From contig NZ_JBPYCR010000003.1 in NCBI RefSeq assembly GCF_051846915.1, positions 1 through 64,000 on the forward strand: DNA of 64,000 bases. Direction: 5' to 3'. Within the stretch, counting starts at the first letter, position 1. Each line of letters starts with the position of its first letter. Positions 54,010 to 63,590 of the stretch are shown here, piece after piece. The stretch is from JBPYCR01 sp051846915 (GTDB lineage: Bacteria; Bacillota; Bacilli; Bacillales; Amphibacillaceae). A program made the translations under genes and the position numbers. The notes beneath the pieces were generated by a model. It saw only the letters and a list, made by a program, of their open reading frames with translations, was not told where the DNA came from and ran no database searches.

Positions 54010-55689
54010 ATGTTCTCAAAAAAAATCAAACATACGCAGCGATATCAAGAAATACTAAACGCGCTTATAAAAAATGGTTTTAGTCATTTTCTTTATCGTA
54101 TCGGCTTAACAGATAGAAAAAAAACAACTGAAAAACAAAACCCAGAACAAAAATTAAGTATGACTATGCAAAACATTGGTGTAAAGCTACGACAAACTAT
54201 GCAAGAATTAGGTCCGACATTTATTAAGCTTGGACAAATAGCAGCTTCCAGACGTGATGTATTGCCAATCGAAATAGTTAATGAGCTGGAAAAACTACAG
54301 GAAAATGTAAATCCTTTTTCCTTTGAACAGGTTCGTACAATTTTGGAAACGGAATTGGATGATGAATTGGAACATATTTTTCAACACGTCAATGAAACGC
54401 CTCAGGCTTCTGCTTCTATTGGTCAAGTACATACTGCGACACTTAAAACAGGAGAGCAGGTCGCAATAAAGGTTCAACGGCCAAACATTCAAAAGAAAAT
54501 GGAAACAGATTTGGAGATTTTACATAACTTAGCTAAAATGATTGAATCAAAAGCGGAGTGGGCAAAAACCTATCACATAAAAGAAATAATCAATGATTTT
54601 TCACGTTCATTGCGAAATGAATTGGATTATCGCACAGAAGCATATCATGCAGAGCAAATAGCAAAACAGTTTATCGACGAACCAAAGATCCGTATCCCAA
54701 AAATATATCGTAAATTATCCACAGAAAAAGTATTAACAATGGAATACATTGAGGGAATTGGTGTTCGTCAACTCGAAGCAATTGAAGCGAAAGGATTAAA
54801 CCGAAAGATTATTGCTCAAAGATTAGCTGATTCGATGCTACATCAAGTATTGGATGAAGGTTTTTTCCATGGGGATCCACATTCAGGAAATATTTATATT
54901 TTGCCGAACAACGTAGTATCATACTTGGACTTTGGTATGATTGGGCGTATGAATGATGAAATGAGATTTCACTTTGCATCTCTTGTTATTAATATCGAAG
55001 AAAGGGATACAAAAGGAATAATTAGGACATTCTCAAAATGGGGCTTGTTACATGAAGATACAGCTACAAAGACCTTGAAAATCGACCTTGATTATTTGCT
55101 GACAAAGTACTACGATATGGAACTGAAACAAATAAGGCTGGGAAACGTTATTACAGAATTATTGAGTGTCGCTTATCGTCACAAAATTGACATTCCAGCA
55201 GATATCGCAATCCTTGCCAAAGTGATTATTACATTGGAAGCAATTATTGCAGAACTTGACCCTGAATTCAGTTTAATGAAAGCAGTCGAACCTTACGGAA
55301 AAAAGCTTATCAAAGAACGCTATCATCCTAAAAATATATTGAAAGATTCGGCAGAAGAATTAAGAGATAACATTGATACATTAAGAGACCTTCCACTAAC
55401 GTTTAAACGCGCCGCAGAAACTGTTGAGAAAGGTAAATTACGTTTTGATATAAACGTAAATGATTTACAAGCCTTTCTGCATCGGTTCGATAAAATAAGT
55501 AACCGGATTTCTTTTAGCATTATTTTACTTGCATTCAGTATTTTAATGGTTGGCTTAATTATAGGAGCGTCCATTTCCGGTCATACAACGCTCTTATGGA
55601 AAATTCCAATAATAGAGATCGGTTCTGTTGTAGCTATTCTCATGTTTCTATTTATGATTTATTCAATCATTAAATCGGGGCGAATGTAG
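54010..55689 (+). CDS. AarF/UbiB (ABC1) family atypical protein kinase
   Basis: 559 aa. The Ala-rich nucleotide loop ETPQASASIGQVHTA, the lysine VAIKVQRP, catalytic HGDPHSGNIY and metal-binding LDFGMIG mark the kinase domain. The C-terminus has two membrane helices (IILLAFSILMVGLIIGASI, VVAILMFLFMIYSII). UbiB relatives support isoprenoid quinone synthesis; Bacilli use menaquinone, so a role in membrane lipid or quinone handling is inferred. GGGAGG precedes the ATG. Confidence 0.93.
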   Translation: MFSKKIKHTQRYQEILNALIKNGFSHFLYRIGLTDRKKTTEKQNPEQKLSMTMQNIGVKLRQTMQELGPTFIKLGQIAASRRDVLPIEIVNELEKLQENVNPFSFEQVRTILETELDDELEHIFQHVNETPQASASIGQVHTATLKTGEQVAIKVQRPNIQKKMETDLEILHNLAKMIESKAEWAKTYHIKEIINDFSRSLRNELDYRTEAYHAEQIAKQFIDEPKIRIPKIYRKLSTEKVLTMEYIEGIGVRQLEAIEAKGLNRKIIAQRLADSMLHQVLDEGFFHGDPHSGNIYILPNNVVSYLDFGMIGRMNDEMRFHFASLVINIEERDTKGIIRTFSKWGLLHEDTATKTLKIDLDYLLTKYYDMELKQIRLGNVITELLSVAYRHKIDIPADIAILAKVIITLEAIIAELDPEFSLMKAVEPYGKKLIKERYHPKNILKDSAEELRDNIDTLRDLPLTFKRAAETVEKGKLRFDINVNDLQAFLHRFDKISNRISFSIILLAFSILMVGLIIGASISGHTTLLWKIPIIEIGSVVAILMFLFMIYSIIKSGRM

Positions 55690-55717
55690 CGTCGAAAATG
55701 AATCATAAAAATGTACA

Positions 55718-55765
55718 GAAAACAGCTCGCTTCTATAACAAAGGGCTGTTTTCGTTACTTTTTGC
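55718..55765 (+). terminator. Terminator of the AarF gene
   Basis: GAAAACAGC (55718-55726) pairs with GCTGTTTTC (55745-55753), then T-rich GTTACTTTTTG. Confidence 0.8.
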
Positions 55766-55830
55766 ATATTTCCCCTTATCCTTTCATAAAATAACAGGTA
55801 ATGTACAATTAGAAAGGGGGAATTAACCAT

Positions 55831-56625
55831 ATGATAACGGCATTGCTTGCCGATCATATGACTTGGAACCTAAACTTATTTCTTTTTCTGACAATCACCT
55901 CAATTCTTTATTATTTCTTGCTTTTACACAAAAATAGATTCCCGACCACAGCTGTTCACGAAGCCTTCTTATTTAATTCCGCGCTTATCATCTTATATTT
56001 GGCAATAGGAAGCCCTTTACTTGCAATCAGTTATCTATCCGTCAGTTTACACATGTTACAAATGAGCGTTCTTTTTTTCATTGTCCCTCCCCTTTTATTG
56101 CTTGGGATCCCAACTGTCGCTTTCGATCAGATTAGTCACCATCCAGTCATCAAGAAGCTGCGCTATTTATTTATCCACCCAATCGTTGCTTTAACTGCAT
56201 TCTCTGCTTTATTCTTACTTTACCACCTTCCAATCCTATTAACATACATTTCCAAACATTCCCTAATACAACAAACATATCTTAGCGTGTTGTTCCTTCT
56301 GTCTATTAGAATGTGGTGGCCGATTACAATCCGCTTTCCGACACAAGCGATAAATCGCAGTAAATATATTAAACAAAGCATGCTATTTATAACACCTGCA
56401 TGTTTATTATTTATTGTTGGTGCACTATTGGATAGTGTCAACAACCCTTTTCTTACGGAAATGACAGCACACCTCTGTTTACCGAATGATTTTTCAACAG
56501 TTCAATTATTACCTGCCCCGTTTAACACGAAATACGATCAATTATTCGCGGGATTTGGTATGATGGGTATGCACAAAATCGGCTTAGTGATTACTAACAC
56601 CCTTGGAAAAAGACGAGCAAATTAG
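55831..56625 (+). CDS. CtaG-like cytochrome c oxidase assembly factor
   Basis: 264 aa with about seven membrane segments. Motifs: SVSLHMLQMSVLFFIVPPLLLLGIP, the histidine-containing LLYHLPILL and RMWWPI. It matches the caa3_CtaG family, which helps make the heme-copper oxidase in Bacilli, although oxidase genes are not in the window. GGGGGAATTAACCAT precedes the ATG. A second, more typical ctaG could exist elsewhere. Confidence 0.85.
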   Translation: MITALLADHMTWNLNLFLFLTITSILYYFLLLHKNRFPTTAVHEAFLFNSALIILYLAIGSPLLAISYLSVSLHMLQMSVLFFIVPPLLLLGIPTVAFDQISHHPVIKKLRYLFIHPIVALTAFSALFLLYHLPILLTYISKHSLIQQTYLSVLFLLSIRMWWPITIRFPTQAINRSKYIKQSMLFITPACLLFIVGALLDSVNNPFLTEMTAHLCLPNDFSTVQLLPAPFNTKYDQLFAGFGMMGMHKIGLVITNTLGKRRAN

Positions 56626-56626
56626 T

Positions 56627-56659
56627 AAACTGCCATCATTTTTTGATGTGCAGTTTTTT
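56627..56659 (+). terminator. Terminator of the ctaG-like gene
   Basis: AAACTGCCATCA pairs with TGATGTGCAGTTT with one mismatch, then TTTT. Confidence 0.85.
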
Positions 56660-56733
56660 GTATTAAAATTAAAATTGTTTTGTTTAACGCATTTATAATA
56701 AATTTAAATTTTAGGAAAGCAGAAAAGCAAAAA

Positions 56734-56761
56734 ACACAACCCGACAATTCGAATTGTGTTC
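56734..56761 (-). terminator. Terminator of the yitT-type gene
   Basis: AACACAA (56734-56740) pairs with TTGTGTT (56755-56761); the minus-strand tail is TTTTGCTTTTC. A 14-bp palindrome ACAATTCGAATTGT lies inside. Confidence 0.75.
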
Positions 56762-56780
56762 ATCATCTTTATGGAAAGCA

Positions 56781-57647
56781 CTAATGTATTGCCGACTTAA
56801 ACCTGCCGCCATGTACTTCTTGTGTATCCATAATTGTAATAAAAGCTTTTGGATCCTTATCATGAACAATATTTTTCAATTTGGCAACTTCCAACCGAGT
56901 TATCACGACATAAATAATCTCTTTATCTAAATTGTGGTAACCGCCCTTGCCGTATACTTTTGTTACCATCCTTCCGAGGCGATGATTAATAGCATTGGCA
57001 ACTTCTTCATACGCATCGGAAACGATGATTGCTGCCTTCGTATCGCCGGACAGTCCTTGAACAACTCCATCAATTGCGCGAGAAGCAATATAATAGGTAA
57101 GGATTGAATACATTGCCTGTTCCCAACCTAAAACAAATCCTGCCCACCCGAATACGAAAATGTTAATGAACATGACAAATTCGCCAACGGAAAAAGGTAT
57201 TTTTTTAGACAGCAGTATTCCTAGTATTTCCGTACCATCAAGTGAACCACCATGACGAATGACCAGTCCAACTCCTGCGCCCAATATTAGTCCTCCAAAC
57301 ACCGTAGCTAGCAGAGGCTCATTTGTCACAGGTGAAATGGCTAATAAAAAATTTTCGATAATAGCTAAAAATATAATGCCAATCATTGAAGAAATGAAAA
57401 AGCTTTTTCCGATATGTTTGTAACCTGCATATAAAAAAGGTAAATTTATAACGAAGATAAGAACACCGAAGTTAATCCCAGTCAAATTATTTAATAATAA
57501 ACCAACGCCAATGACGCCCCCGTCAATAATCATATTCGGCACAAGAAATAATTCAATAGATACCGCAGCCAGTGAAGCGCCAATTAATAGCATCATATAA
57601 CGATATAAAAATTTGATAATGCTGGTAGATTTTTTTCGTCCATTCAT
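56781..57647 (-). CDS. YitT family membrane protein (DUF161 + DUF2179)
   Basis: 288 aa from ATG at 57647, six bases after GGTG; a GTG at 57656 is in frame. About five helices (LFLVPNMIIDGGVIGVGLLLNNLTGINFGVLIFVINLPFL, FGGLILGAGVGLVIRHGGSLDGTEILGIL) are followed by a C-terminal DUF2179 domain (NHRLGRMVTKVYGKGGYHNLDKEIIYVVITRLEVAKLKNIV). YitT proteins are common in Bacilli and suspected to be ion-linked transporters. Function unknown. Confidence 0.92.
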   Translation of the reverse strand: MNGRKKSTSIIKFLYRYMMLLIGASLAAVSIELFLVPNMIIDGGVIGVGLLLNNLTGINFGVLIFVINLPFLYAGYKHIGKSFFISSMIGIIFLAIIENFLLAISPVTNEPLLATVFGGLILGAGVGLVIRHGGSLDGTEILGILLSKKIPFSVGEFVMFINIFVFGWAGFVLGWEQAMYSILTYYIASRAIDGVVQGLSGDTKAAIIVSDAYEEVANAINHRLGRMVTKVYGKGGYHNLDKEIIYVVITRLEVAKLKNIVHDKDPKAFITIMDTQEVHGGRFKSAIH

Positions 57648-57969
57648 CCATGACACCTACTACTTTTTCTTGAAATGATTTTCAGCGACTTTTGCTCCAG
57701 TAAAGGATATGTAAATCGCTCGCTTTTTATTACCTTTCCTATTTAAAAAAGGATGTTTATACCATATTATACTATATAATACTAAACACCAAAAAATATT
57801 ATATACAGTACATTTATAGGTGCAATAAAACGAAAAGCTAATGAGCGTAGTCCATCTCATTAGCTTTAATATTTTTACTGTGAGATCATATTTTACATTA
57901 GTTTGGTTTATTTACCATTTATCATATCAATGAAACATTTCGTTGCGGTAGTATATTGATTTTACTGAG
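57648..57969. other. Intergenic region between yitT-type and monooxygenase genes
   Basis: It contains only the terminator at 57834-57867; an open frame at 57660-57860 has no ribosome site and low-complexity composition. Confidence 0.6.
57834..57867 (-). terminator. Terminator of the monooxygenase operon
   Basis: AAAGCTAATGAG (57834-57845) pairs perfectly with CTCATTAGCTTT (57856-57867); the minus-strand tail CTTTTCGTTTTATT is T-rich. Confidence 0.85.
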
Positions 57970-59589
57970 CTAGTTTCTTGAAGAACTTAATGCAAATCCT
58001 TCATAACCATTAGCAGCAATCTCACTGCACATTTCCCTGTAAACCCCGACACCACCTATATACATTGGGAATCCTCTCGCTTTTCCTTTGATATTGGCAC
58101 CAGTATACCAAGAATCTGCTTTTGTCATTAGGGTGGTATCAGCTACTTCTCGACAATGCTTGCTCCACTCATTTTCCGCTTCAGTTTTTGCTTCAATCTC
58201 ATCTACCTTATGTTTACTTAAGTATTGTATACAGTCAAATATCCATTCTACATGTTGTTCAATCGATATCGGCATATTACTTAAAACAGAAGGGCTTTCT
58301 GGGCCGGTAATCATGAACATATTTGGAAATCCGGTCGTGGACAAACCCAAGTAAGTTTTAACTGTACTGCCGTTCTCCCATTTTTCCTTTAATTCCACGC
58401 CATCTCTTCCGCGTATATCCATTTTAAATAACGGACCAGTCATCCCGTCATAACCAGTAGCAAATACAATCACATCAACGTCATATTCTTCTTCTGTAGT
58501 TTTGACTCCTTTTTCGGTTATTTCTGTTATTGGATGCTTTTTTACATCTACTAAATCGACATGGTCCATATTATATGTTTCATAGTAATTCGAATCGAGA
58601 ATCTGTCTCTTCGTTCCCCAATAATAAGTTGGCAGCAACTTTTCTGCCGTTTCCGGATCTTTTACCGTTTCTTTTATTTTGGAACGAATAAATTCTGCAG
58701 CAGTTTCATTTGATTTTTCATTGATTAATAAATCGTCATATAGAAATAAATAGCCGCCTTCCTTCCACCTGTCCTCATATGCTTTTTGTCTTTCTTCAGG
58801 AGTATCATCTAAAGCAGACGGTTTTCTGACTTTATTGATTTGCCCTGTGGAAGATTCACGTAGTTCTTTTTTTAATTTATAAAAGTTATTTTTTACCTCG
58901 TCCACAAACTCTGGTTTGTATGGATGATTTCTTGCTGGGAAGCAATACTGTGGCGTACGTTGAAATACCGTTAAATGTTTCGCTTCTTCTGCAATAACAG
59001 GAATAGCTTGCACCCCACTAGATCCCGTGCCTATCACACCGACTCTTTTTCCAGTAAAATCTACCCCTTCATGAGGCCATCGACCAGTATGATACCAATC
59101 TCCCTTAAATGTTTCCAACCCTTTAAAATCAGGCACGTTTGAAGCGGAAAGACATCCGACGGCCGTGATAAAATATGTCGCGGTCACTTCTGAACCATCA
59201 TCTTTACGTACATGCCACTGATTGGATTCTTCATTATATCGAGCTTGTTGTATAACCGTTTCAAATTCAATATCTCTTCGTAAATCAAGCTCATCAGCAA
59301 CATAATTTAAGTAACGTAATATTTCTGGTTGTTCTGGATACCTGGAACTCCAGCTCCACCCCTTATAAAGCTCCTCTGAAAATGTATAATTATAATAAAT
59401 ACTAGCCGAATCACAGCGTGCTCCTGGATATCGATTCCAATACCACGTTCCACCAACACCTTCACCCTTCTCATACACTTTTACGGAATAGCCTGCTTCG
59501 CGTAAAATATAGAGCATATACATACCTGAAAATCCTGCCCCTACGACAACAGCATCAAAATCTGTTTCATTAGACTGTTTAGAATTCAT
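57970..59589 (-). CDS. Flavin-binding monooxygenase, probable Baeyer-Villiger type
   Basis: 539 aa. FAD motif GAGFSGMYMLYILREAG at 17-33, GGTWYWNRYPGARCDSASIYYNYTFS, the Baeyer-Villiger fingerprint FKGDWYHTGRWPHE (FxGxxxHTxxWP) and the NADPH motif GTGSSGVQAIPVI. It inserts an oxygen next to a ketone to make an ester or lactone; cyclohexanone and acetone monooxygenases are relatives. An esterase gene lies immediately upstream in the same operon, which supports a ketone degradation step. GGGAGG precedes the ATG. Confidence 0.92.
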   Translation of the reverse strand: MNSKQSNETDFDAVVVGAGFSGMYMLYILREAGYSVKVYEKGEGVGGTWYWNRYPGARCDSASIYYNYTFSEELYKGWSWSSRYPEQPEILRYLNYVADELDLRRDIEFETVIQQARYNEESNQWHVRKDDGSEVTATYFITAVGCLSASNVPDFKGLETFKGDWYHTGRWPHEGVDFTGKRVGVIGTGSSGVQAIPVIAEEAKHLTVFQRTPQYCFPARNHPYKPEFVDEVKNNFYKLKKELRESSTGQINKVRKPSALDDTPEERQKAYEDRWKEGGYLFLYDDLLINEKSNETAAEFIRSKIKETVKDPETAEKLLPTYYWGTKRQILDSNYYETYNMDHVDLVDVKKHPITEITEKGVKTTEEEYDVDVIVFATGYDGMTGPLFKMDIRGRDGVELKEKWENGSTVKTYLGLSTTGFPNMFMITGPESPSVLSNMPISIEQHVEWIFDCIQYLSKHKVDEIEAKTEAENEWSKHCREVADTTLMTKADSWYTGANIKGKARGFPMYIGGVGVYREMCSEIAANGYEGFALSSSRN

Positions 59590-59618
59590 TTTTTCAACCT
59601 CCCTCTTATAGTTAAAAT

Positions 59619-60563
59619 TTAAAGACTTTCAACCTGTTTATTTGTTTCATTTAAAAATTGTGTAATGTTATTGATAGAACGTTTAATTCGATCCGGAAAA
59701 ATGGCCATCGTAGTAAAATACCCATGCACTAATCCCTCTTCGATAATCGTTTCCACATTTACACCAGCTTCTTTTAGTCGTTTTGCATATGCTAATCCTT
59801 CATCTCTTAATACATCATTTTCTGCCACAATGACGTAGGCTGGAGGTAGATTGTTTAGATCATCCGCAATTAAAGGTGCTGCATACATATCCTGTTTATC
59901 GTTTTCGCTTGCGATATAGTGATCAACAAACCAAACCATTAAATTTTTATCTAAACCAAATCCTTTTTCAAAATCTTGATAGGACTTTGTATCAAATTTC
60001 ATATCTGTTACCGGATAAATTAAAACTTGTGCAGAAATTGGAGGTCCATTTTGTTCTCTACTTTTTAAAGACATTGCTGCTGCAATGTTTCCACCAGCAC
60101 TGTCTCCACCTACAACTATATTGGACGCAATTCCATTAATTGCCGCAGCATTCTCGCTTATCCATTTTAGTGCAGCATAAGAATCATTAATAGGAGTAGG
60201 ATATTTATACTCCGGAGCTAGGCGATAATCAACCGAAACGACGATATGTCTTGTTTTATTTGCTATCATTCGACAGCTAGCATCGGATGTTGCAATATCC
60301 CCTAAAACCCAACCCCCACCATGGTAATATACAAAAATTGGAAATGGTCCTATTCCTTCCGGTGTATATATCCTAATATTAATTTCTCCACCATCTACCG
60401 GGATTACTTTGTCTTCTATATTAGCAAGTGGGGCAAGCTCTACTTCTACTGGGGGGGCTTGGTTCAGCATATCTCTAACTGCCTGCGGGTCCATTGTTTC
60501 AAGAGCTGGCAACTGGCTGAAAGCTTCTAAATGAATTTTTGATTCTTTACTTAAATTTGCCAT
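59619..60563 (-). CDS. Alpha/beta hydrolase of the hormone-sensitive lipase family (esterase)
   Basis: 314 aa. Oxyanion-hole HGGGWVLGD, nucleophile GGDSAGGNIA (Ser), and late catalytic Asp (AENDVLRDEG) and His (VHGYFTT). This HSL/acetyl-esterase group hydrolyses short-chain esters. It is separated from the monooxygenase gene by 29 bases, so it probably hydrolyses the ester that enzyme makes. AAGGAAG precedes the ATG. Confidence 0.92.
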   Translation of the reverse strand: MANLSKESKIHLEAFSQLPALETMDPQAVRDMLNQAPPVEVELAPLANIEDKVIPVDGGEINIRIYTPEGIGPFPIFVYYHGGGWVLGDIATSDASCRMIANKTRHIVVSVDYRLAPEYKYPTPINDSYAALKWISENAAAINGIASNIVVGGDSAGGNIAAAMSLKSREQNGPPISAQVLIYPVTDMKFDTKSYQDFEKGFGLDKNLMVWFVDHYIASENDKQDMYAAPLIADDLNNLPPAYVIVAENDVLRDEGLAYAKRLKEAGVNVETIIEEGLVHGYFTTMAIFPDRIKRSINNITQFLNETNKQVESL

Positions 60564-60602
60564 ACAACAGCTTCCTTTCTATTAATAGTTTGTACAATCT
60601 TG

Positions 60603-60624
60603 GACAACTAGTTTCTAGATTGTC
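60603..60624. promoter_or_regulatory. Dyad GACAA-CTAG...CTAG-A-TTGTC, possible repressor site
   Basis: GACAACTAG (60603-60611) is nearly the reverse complement of CTAGATTGTC (60615-60624), differing by one inserted base. It lies 40-60 bases before the esterase start. The layout suits a TetR/MarR-type repressor, but no such regulator gene is in the window. Confidence 0.5.
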
Positions 60625-60626
60625 TT

Positions 60627-60656
60627 ATTCAAATATATGCCTAATAATATTTGAAT
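60627..60656. promoter_or_regulatory. Perfect 10-bp inverted repeat upstream of the esterase gene
   Basis: ATTCAAATAT (60627-60636), a ten-base spacer, and ATATTTGAAT (60647-60656). It adjoins the first dyad, so the promoter region carries two different symmetric elements in tandem. Confidence 0.5.
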
Positions 60657-60943
60657 ATAACTATTTTTCAGATGTTAGTATGATAGTGAAAAGCATTGCA
60701 TCGTATATGGAATAATTGTTATTATAGTGGGGGCGCGGTAGGTAGTATTTTGGTTAGCATCGGTGATAAACTTTAGAGAGTTTTTAGGGAATCATTTGAG
60801 GTTTAGGAATCGAATGGGAAGTAGTTGCCTTCTGACACCATTACTACTTCGTTGAATTTATATGATATTCTTTTTTTATTCCTTGAATTTCAAAGATTCC
60901 GTTTTGAAAAGTTCGTAACAACAATTGCTCAAAAGCGACAATT

Positions 60944-60977
60944 CAATAAAAAACCCTGCAAGCCTTATGCTTACAAG
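60944..60977 (-). terminator. Terminator of the SDR gene
   Basis: CCCTGCAAGC pairs with GCTTACAAGGG (imperfect) around CTTAT, followed on the minus strand by TTTTTTATT. Confidence 0.75.
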
Positions 60978-60996
60978 GGATAATAGGTCTTTATTG

Positions 60997-61683
60997 CTAT
61001 TCCACTTCTGGTGCAACTACTTCTCCACTTTTCACAACCGAAGAAGCGGCAGCCAAATCAATTAAGACATCTACAATTTCCATTGGGTCATATTTCCCCA
61101 TAGGATTTCCTTCAGACTCAGCGTTCAACGGATCGAACATATTAACTTGTATGTTGTTATCTTTCTCCTCTTCAGCAACGGACTTCATCAATGCTTCCAC
61201 TGCTGCTTTACTTGCTGAATATGCTCCCATTCCATGCATAAAGAAATTTACCATACCTGAGGTGACAGAAATAATTTTACCGCTTTCACTTTTGCGTAGC
61301 ATCGGTAGAAATGTTTTCGTTGCAAGAAATTGAGTCGTCAAATTTAAATCGAACATTTGCTGCCATTGTTGTAATGTCATTTCACCTATCGGTTCCATGG
61401 CATTGACTCCTCCAGCATTATTGACCAAAATATCCAACTTACCATCGGTTTTTTCTTGCAATATATCATACAAGTGTTTAACTTGTGTTTCATCTGTTAA
61501 ATCTGCAGGGATGATGATTGCTTTATCTTTCCCTATTTCTTTTTCAACTTCTCGCAATTTTTCTTCGCGCCGGCCATTTAGTACAACAGTCGCTCCCTCT
61601 TTGGCGAAGGTTATTGCAATAGCACGACCAATCCCTGTGCCAGAACCGGTTACTAAAGCGATTTTTCCTGTTAATTTTCCCAT
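60997..61683 (-). CDS. Short-chain dehydrogenase/reductase (SDR)
   Basis: 228 aa. TGSGTGIGRAIAITFA Rossmann motif, NNAGG, and YSASKAAVEALMKSVA. It lies upstream of the esterase-monooxygenase operon on the same strand, separated by a terminator, so it is not one transcript with them. It may oxidise the alcohol released by the esterase or form the ketone used by the monooxygenase. It is slightly short for the family, but the C-terminus (SSVVKSGEVVAPEVE) looks complete. GGAGG precedes the ATG. Confidence 0.9.
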   Translation of the reverse strand: MGKLTGKIALVTGSGTGIGRAIAITFAKEGATVVLNGRREEKLREVEKEIGKDKAIIIPADLTDETQVKHLYDILQEKTDGKLDILVNNAGGVNAMEPIGEMTLQQWQQMFDLNLTTQFLATKTFLPMLRKSESGKIISVTSGMVNFFMHGMGAYSASKAAVEALMKSVAEEEKDNNIQVNMFDPLNAESEGNPMGKYDPMEIVDVLIDLAAASSVVKSGEVVAPEVE

Positions 61684-61894
61684 TCTATGCTATTCCTCCT
61701 TTGGATGATTAGCTTTATTGTTCAAGGTTTTCATAACTTCTCGTTGTTCTATTAGTATACCACTAACAATTTTAAGTAAAAAATAATTGGATTCTGATAT
61801 TTCAGAACGATTTTAGGGAAATAAATAAAGCATTACAGAAAAATGCTGCCCATCTATTATATGATAAGCAGCAGTTGTTATTATATATATACAG

Positions 61895-63061
61895 TTAAAG
61901 GTTTTCCAGAAACAACCTTATCACATCTGCTCCACCAATAAATGTTCCAAGCATACTACCGATGTTTGCTAGAACAACAACGAGCAATATTCGAGTGACA
62001 TTATTTTTCCAAAATCCTTTCAGATGATGGGCATCGTCAGCCAGATTTTCGAAGTCCCTTACAAGCGGTTTACGAATAACAGCTTGTACTATTCCTGCGA
62101 ACCATCCTGCAGCAATTAGTGGATTAAGAGAACTAATCGGTGCGGCGATGAATGCGGTAAGGATTGCCAACGGATGACCAAATGCGATCGCCGTACCAAT
62201 AGCCGACAGCGTTCCATTCCAAAGCACCCAGCTAATCGTTTGCTGGAGACCGACTGCCGGATTTGTAATAAAAGTGTACACAATGGCAGTCAAAATTATT
62301 ATAGGAATCACCCAAGCAATGACTTTTGGCACTTTGGATTTTGGAGGACGACGTGTCAGCCGTTTTAAATCATGATCCTTATAAATTTCAACTTTAATAC
62401 CAGGAACATGCGCAGCACCAAGCACAGCAACGATTTTTTTACCGGGGGCTTTCCTGATTTTCTCCGACAAGTATTGATCTCGTTCATCCACCAACGGTTT
62501 CTTTAAATCCGGGAAACTCTCCGATAAATCTTGAAGCATCGTATCAAGCATATCCTGTGACTTCATTTTTTCCAATTCTTCTTCTGATATTGTATCATTC
62601 ACAAAAATACTTCCAATAACCTGCATTAATAATTTCGCTTTTCCCCATATACTAACATTTCCCCAAATCCTCGAAAATGTCGTTTGAATATCACGGTCAG
62701 CAAGAACAAGACTTGCATTAATTTCTTTTGCAGAATCAATTCCTTGAATCATTTCTTGACCTGGATTAATACCAAATTGTTTAGCAATTCGTTTTTGAAA
62801 AGAAGAGATAACAAGATTCATTAAAAGTAGAGTTGCTTTTTTTTCTTTTATTACTTGAAATATATTCATTTCCTTCCATTTGTTACCCTCAACAATCGAT
62901 TTATACCGTTGTTGATCCAACTCCACACAAACGGTATCTGGCTGTTCCATTTCAATTACTTCTCGTACTTGATCCGCACTTTGCTTTGAAACGTGAGCCG
63001 TACCTATTAATATAATTTCTTTATCATCAATATGAAGTCTCGTAATATTTTCCTCTGACAT
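61895..63061 (-). CDS. TraB/PrgY family membrane protein
   Basis: 388 aa. The TraB domain has the N-terminal GTAHVSKQSADQV and DTVCVELDQQRY, plus SLVLADRDIQTTF. About five membrane helices fill the C-terminal half (VIAWVIPIIILTAIVYTFI, GTAIAFGHPLAILTAFIAAPISSLNPLIAAGWFAGIVQAV, NNVTRILLVVVLANIGSMLG). PrgY of enterococci inhibits pheromone activity; chromosomal homologues in Bacilli have unknown roles, perhaps membrane proteases. GGAAGG precedes the ATG. Confidence 0.93.
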   Translation of the reverse strand: MSEENITRLHIDDKEIILIGTAHVSKQSADQVREVIEMEQPDTVCVELDQQRYKSIVEGNKWKEMNIFQVIKEKKATLLLMNLVISSFQKRIAKQFGINPGQEMIQGIDSAKEINASLVLADRDIQTTFSRIWGNVSIWGKAKLLMQVIGSIFVNDTISEEELEKMKSQDMLDTMLQDLSESFPDLKKPLVDERDQYLSEKIRKAPGKKIVAVLGAAHVPGIKVEIYKDHDLKRLTRRPPKSKVPKVIAWVIPIIILTAIVYTFITNPAVGLQQTISWVLWNGTLSAIGTAIAFGHPLAILTAFIAAPISSLNPLIAAGWFAGIVQAVIRKPLVRDFENLADDAHHLKGFWKNNVTRILLVVVLANIGSMLGTFIGGADVIRLFLENL

Positions 63062-63590
63062 AATTTTCCTTCCTTATCACACATTGATCCATATACAGAA
63101 TAAGTTATCGAACGATTATACAACAAGTATGTAGAACAGTTTCTTAAAATCAATTGTGATGAAAAAATTGTTAAACTACATTTAAAATTTTACCACGTTC
63201 ATGGAAAATGTCTATCTATTCATTAATTACTCTTACTTTTAAATGTAACAATTTCTTAAAATAATCGTATCGTTTGTCCCTTTGCGAAAAAGTAGCTTTT
63301 CTTACCTTATAAACTTGCATCTTGTCGAGGCACTTTAAAGCAAAAATAATTATCCCTCTGTAATAACAGAGGAATATTGTCTCTTGAAGCGTACTCAGTT
63401 TTTTTATCAGGAGTTGAAGTCACCCGGTTGACGAGCGTTTTACTAATGGTGCATTTCTGACTTACTCATGCAGATTGCTCCACCGATGACGCGCGGTCCC
63501 GCGTTCTTCCAGTAAAGATGCGCGTTGTGCCATTGTTGACGCTCGTTTTTCATTTCCAGACGAATAATTCACTCAATCTTACTAAAAACT
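63062..63590. other. 529-bp intergenic region with hairpins
   Basis: It contains a perfect 7-bp hairpin CCTCTGT-AATA-ACAGAGG (63355-63372), with T-rich sequence on the minus-strand side, and a structured block (63431-63546). No ORF with a ribosome site was found. Confidence 0.6.
63431..63546. repeat. Inverted-repeat block with inner hairpin
   Basis: ACGAGCGT (63431-63438) is the exact reverse complement of ACGCTCGT (63539-63546); both copies are preceded by GTTG. Inside, ACGCG-CGGTCC-CGCGT (63489-63504) forms a GC-rich hairpin. The block is GC-rich against AT-rich flanks. It may be a dispersed element or RNA structure downstream of the SASP-like gene. Confidence 0.45.

Larger units (their letters stand above)
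60564..60996. other. 433-bp intergenic region upstream of the esterase-monooxygenase operon
   Basis: It holds two adjacent dyads (60603-60624 and 60627-60656) listed separately, and the SDR terminator at 60944-60977. The central part (60720-60900) has no ORF with a ribosome site. Confidence 0.6.

Noticed and set aside
57660..57860. Minus-strand 66-aa ORF
   Set aside because: No ribosome site, low-complexity sequence and overlap with a terminator.
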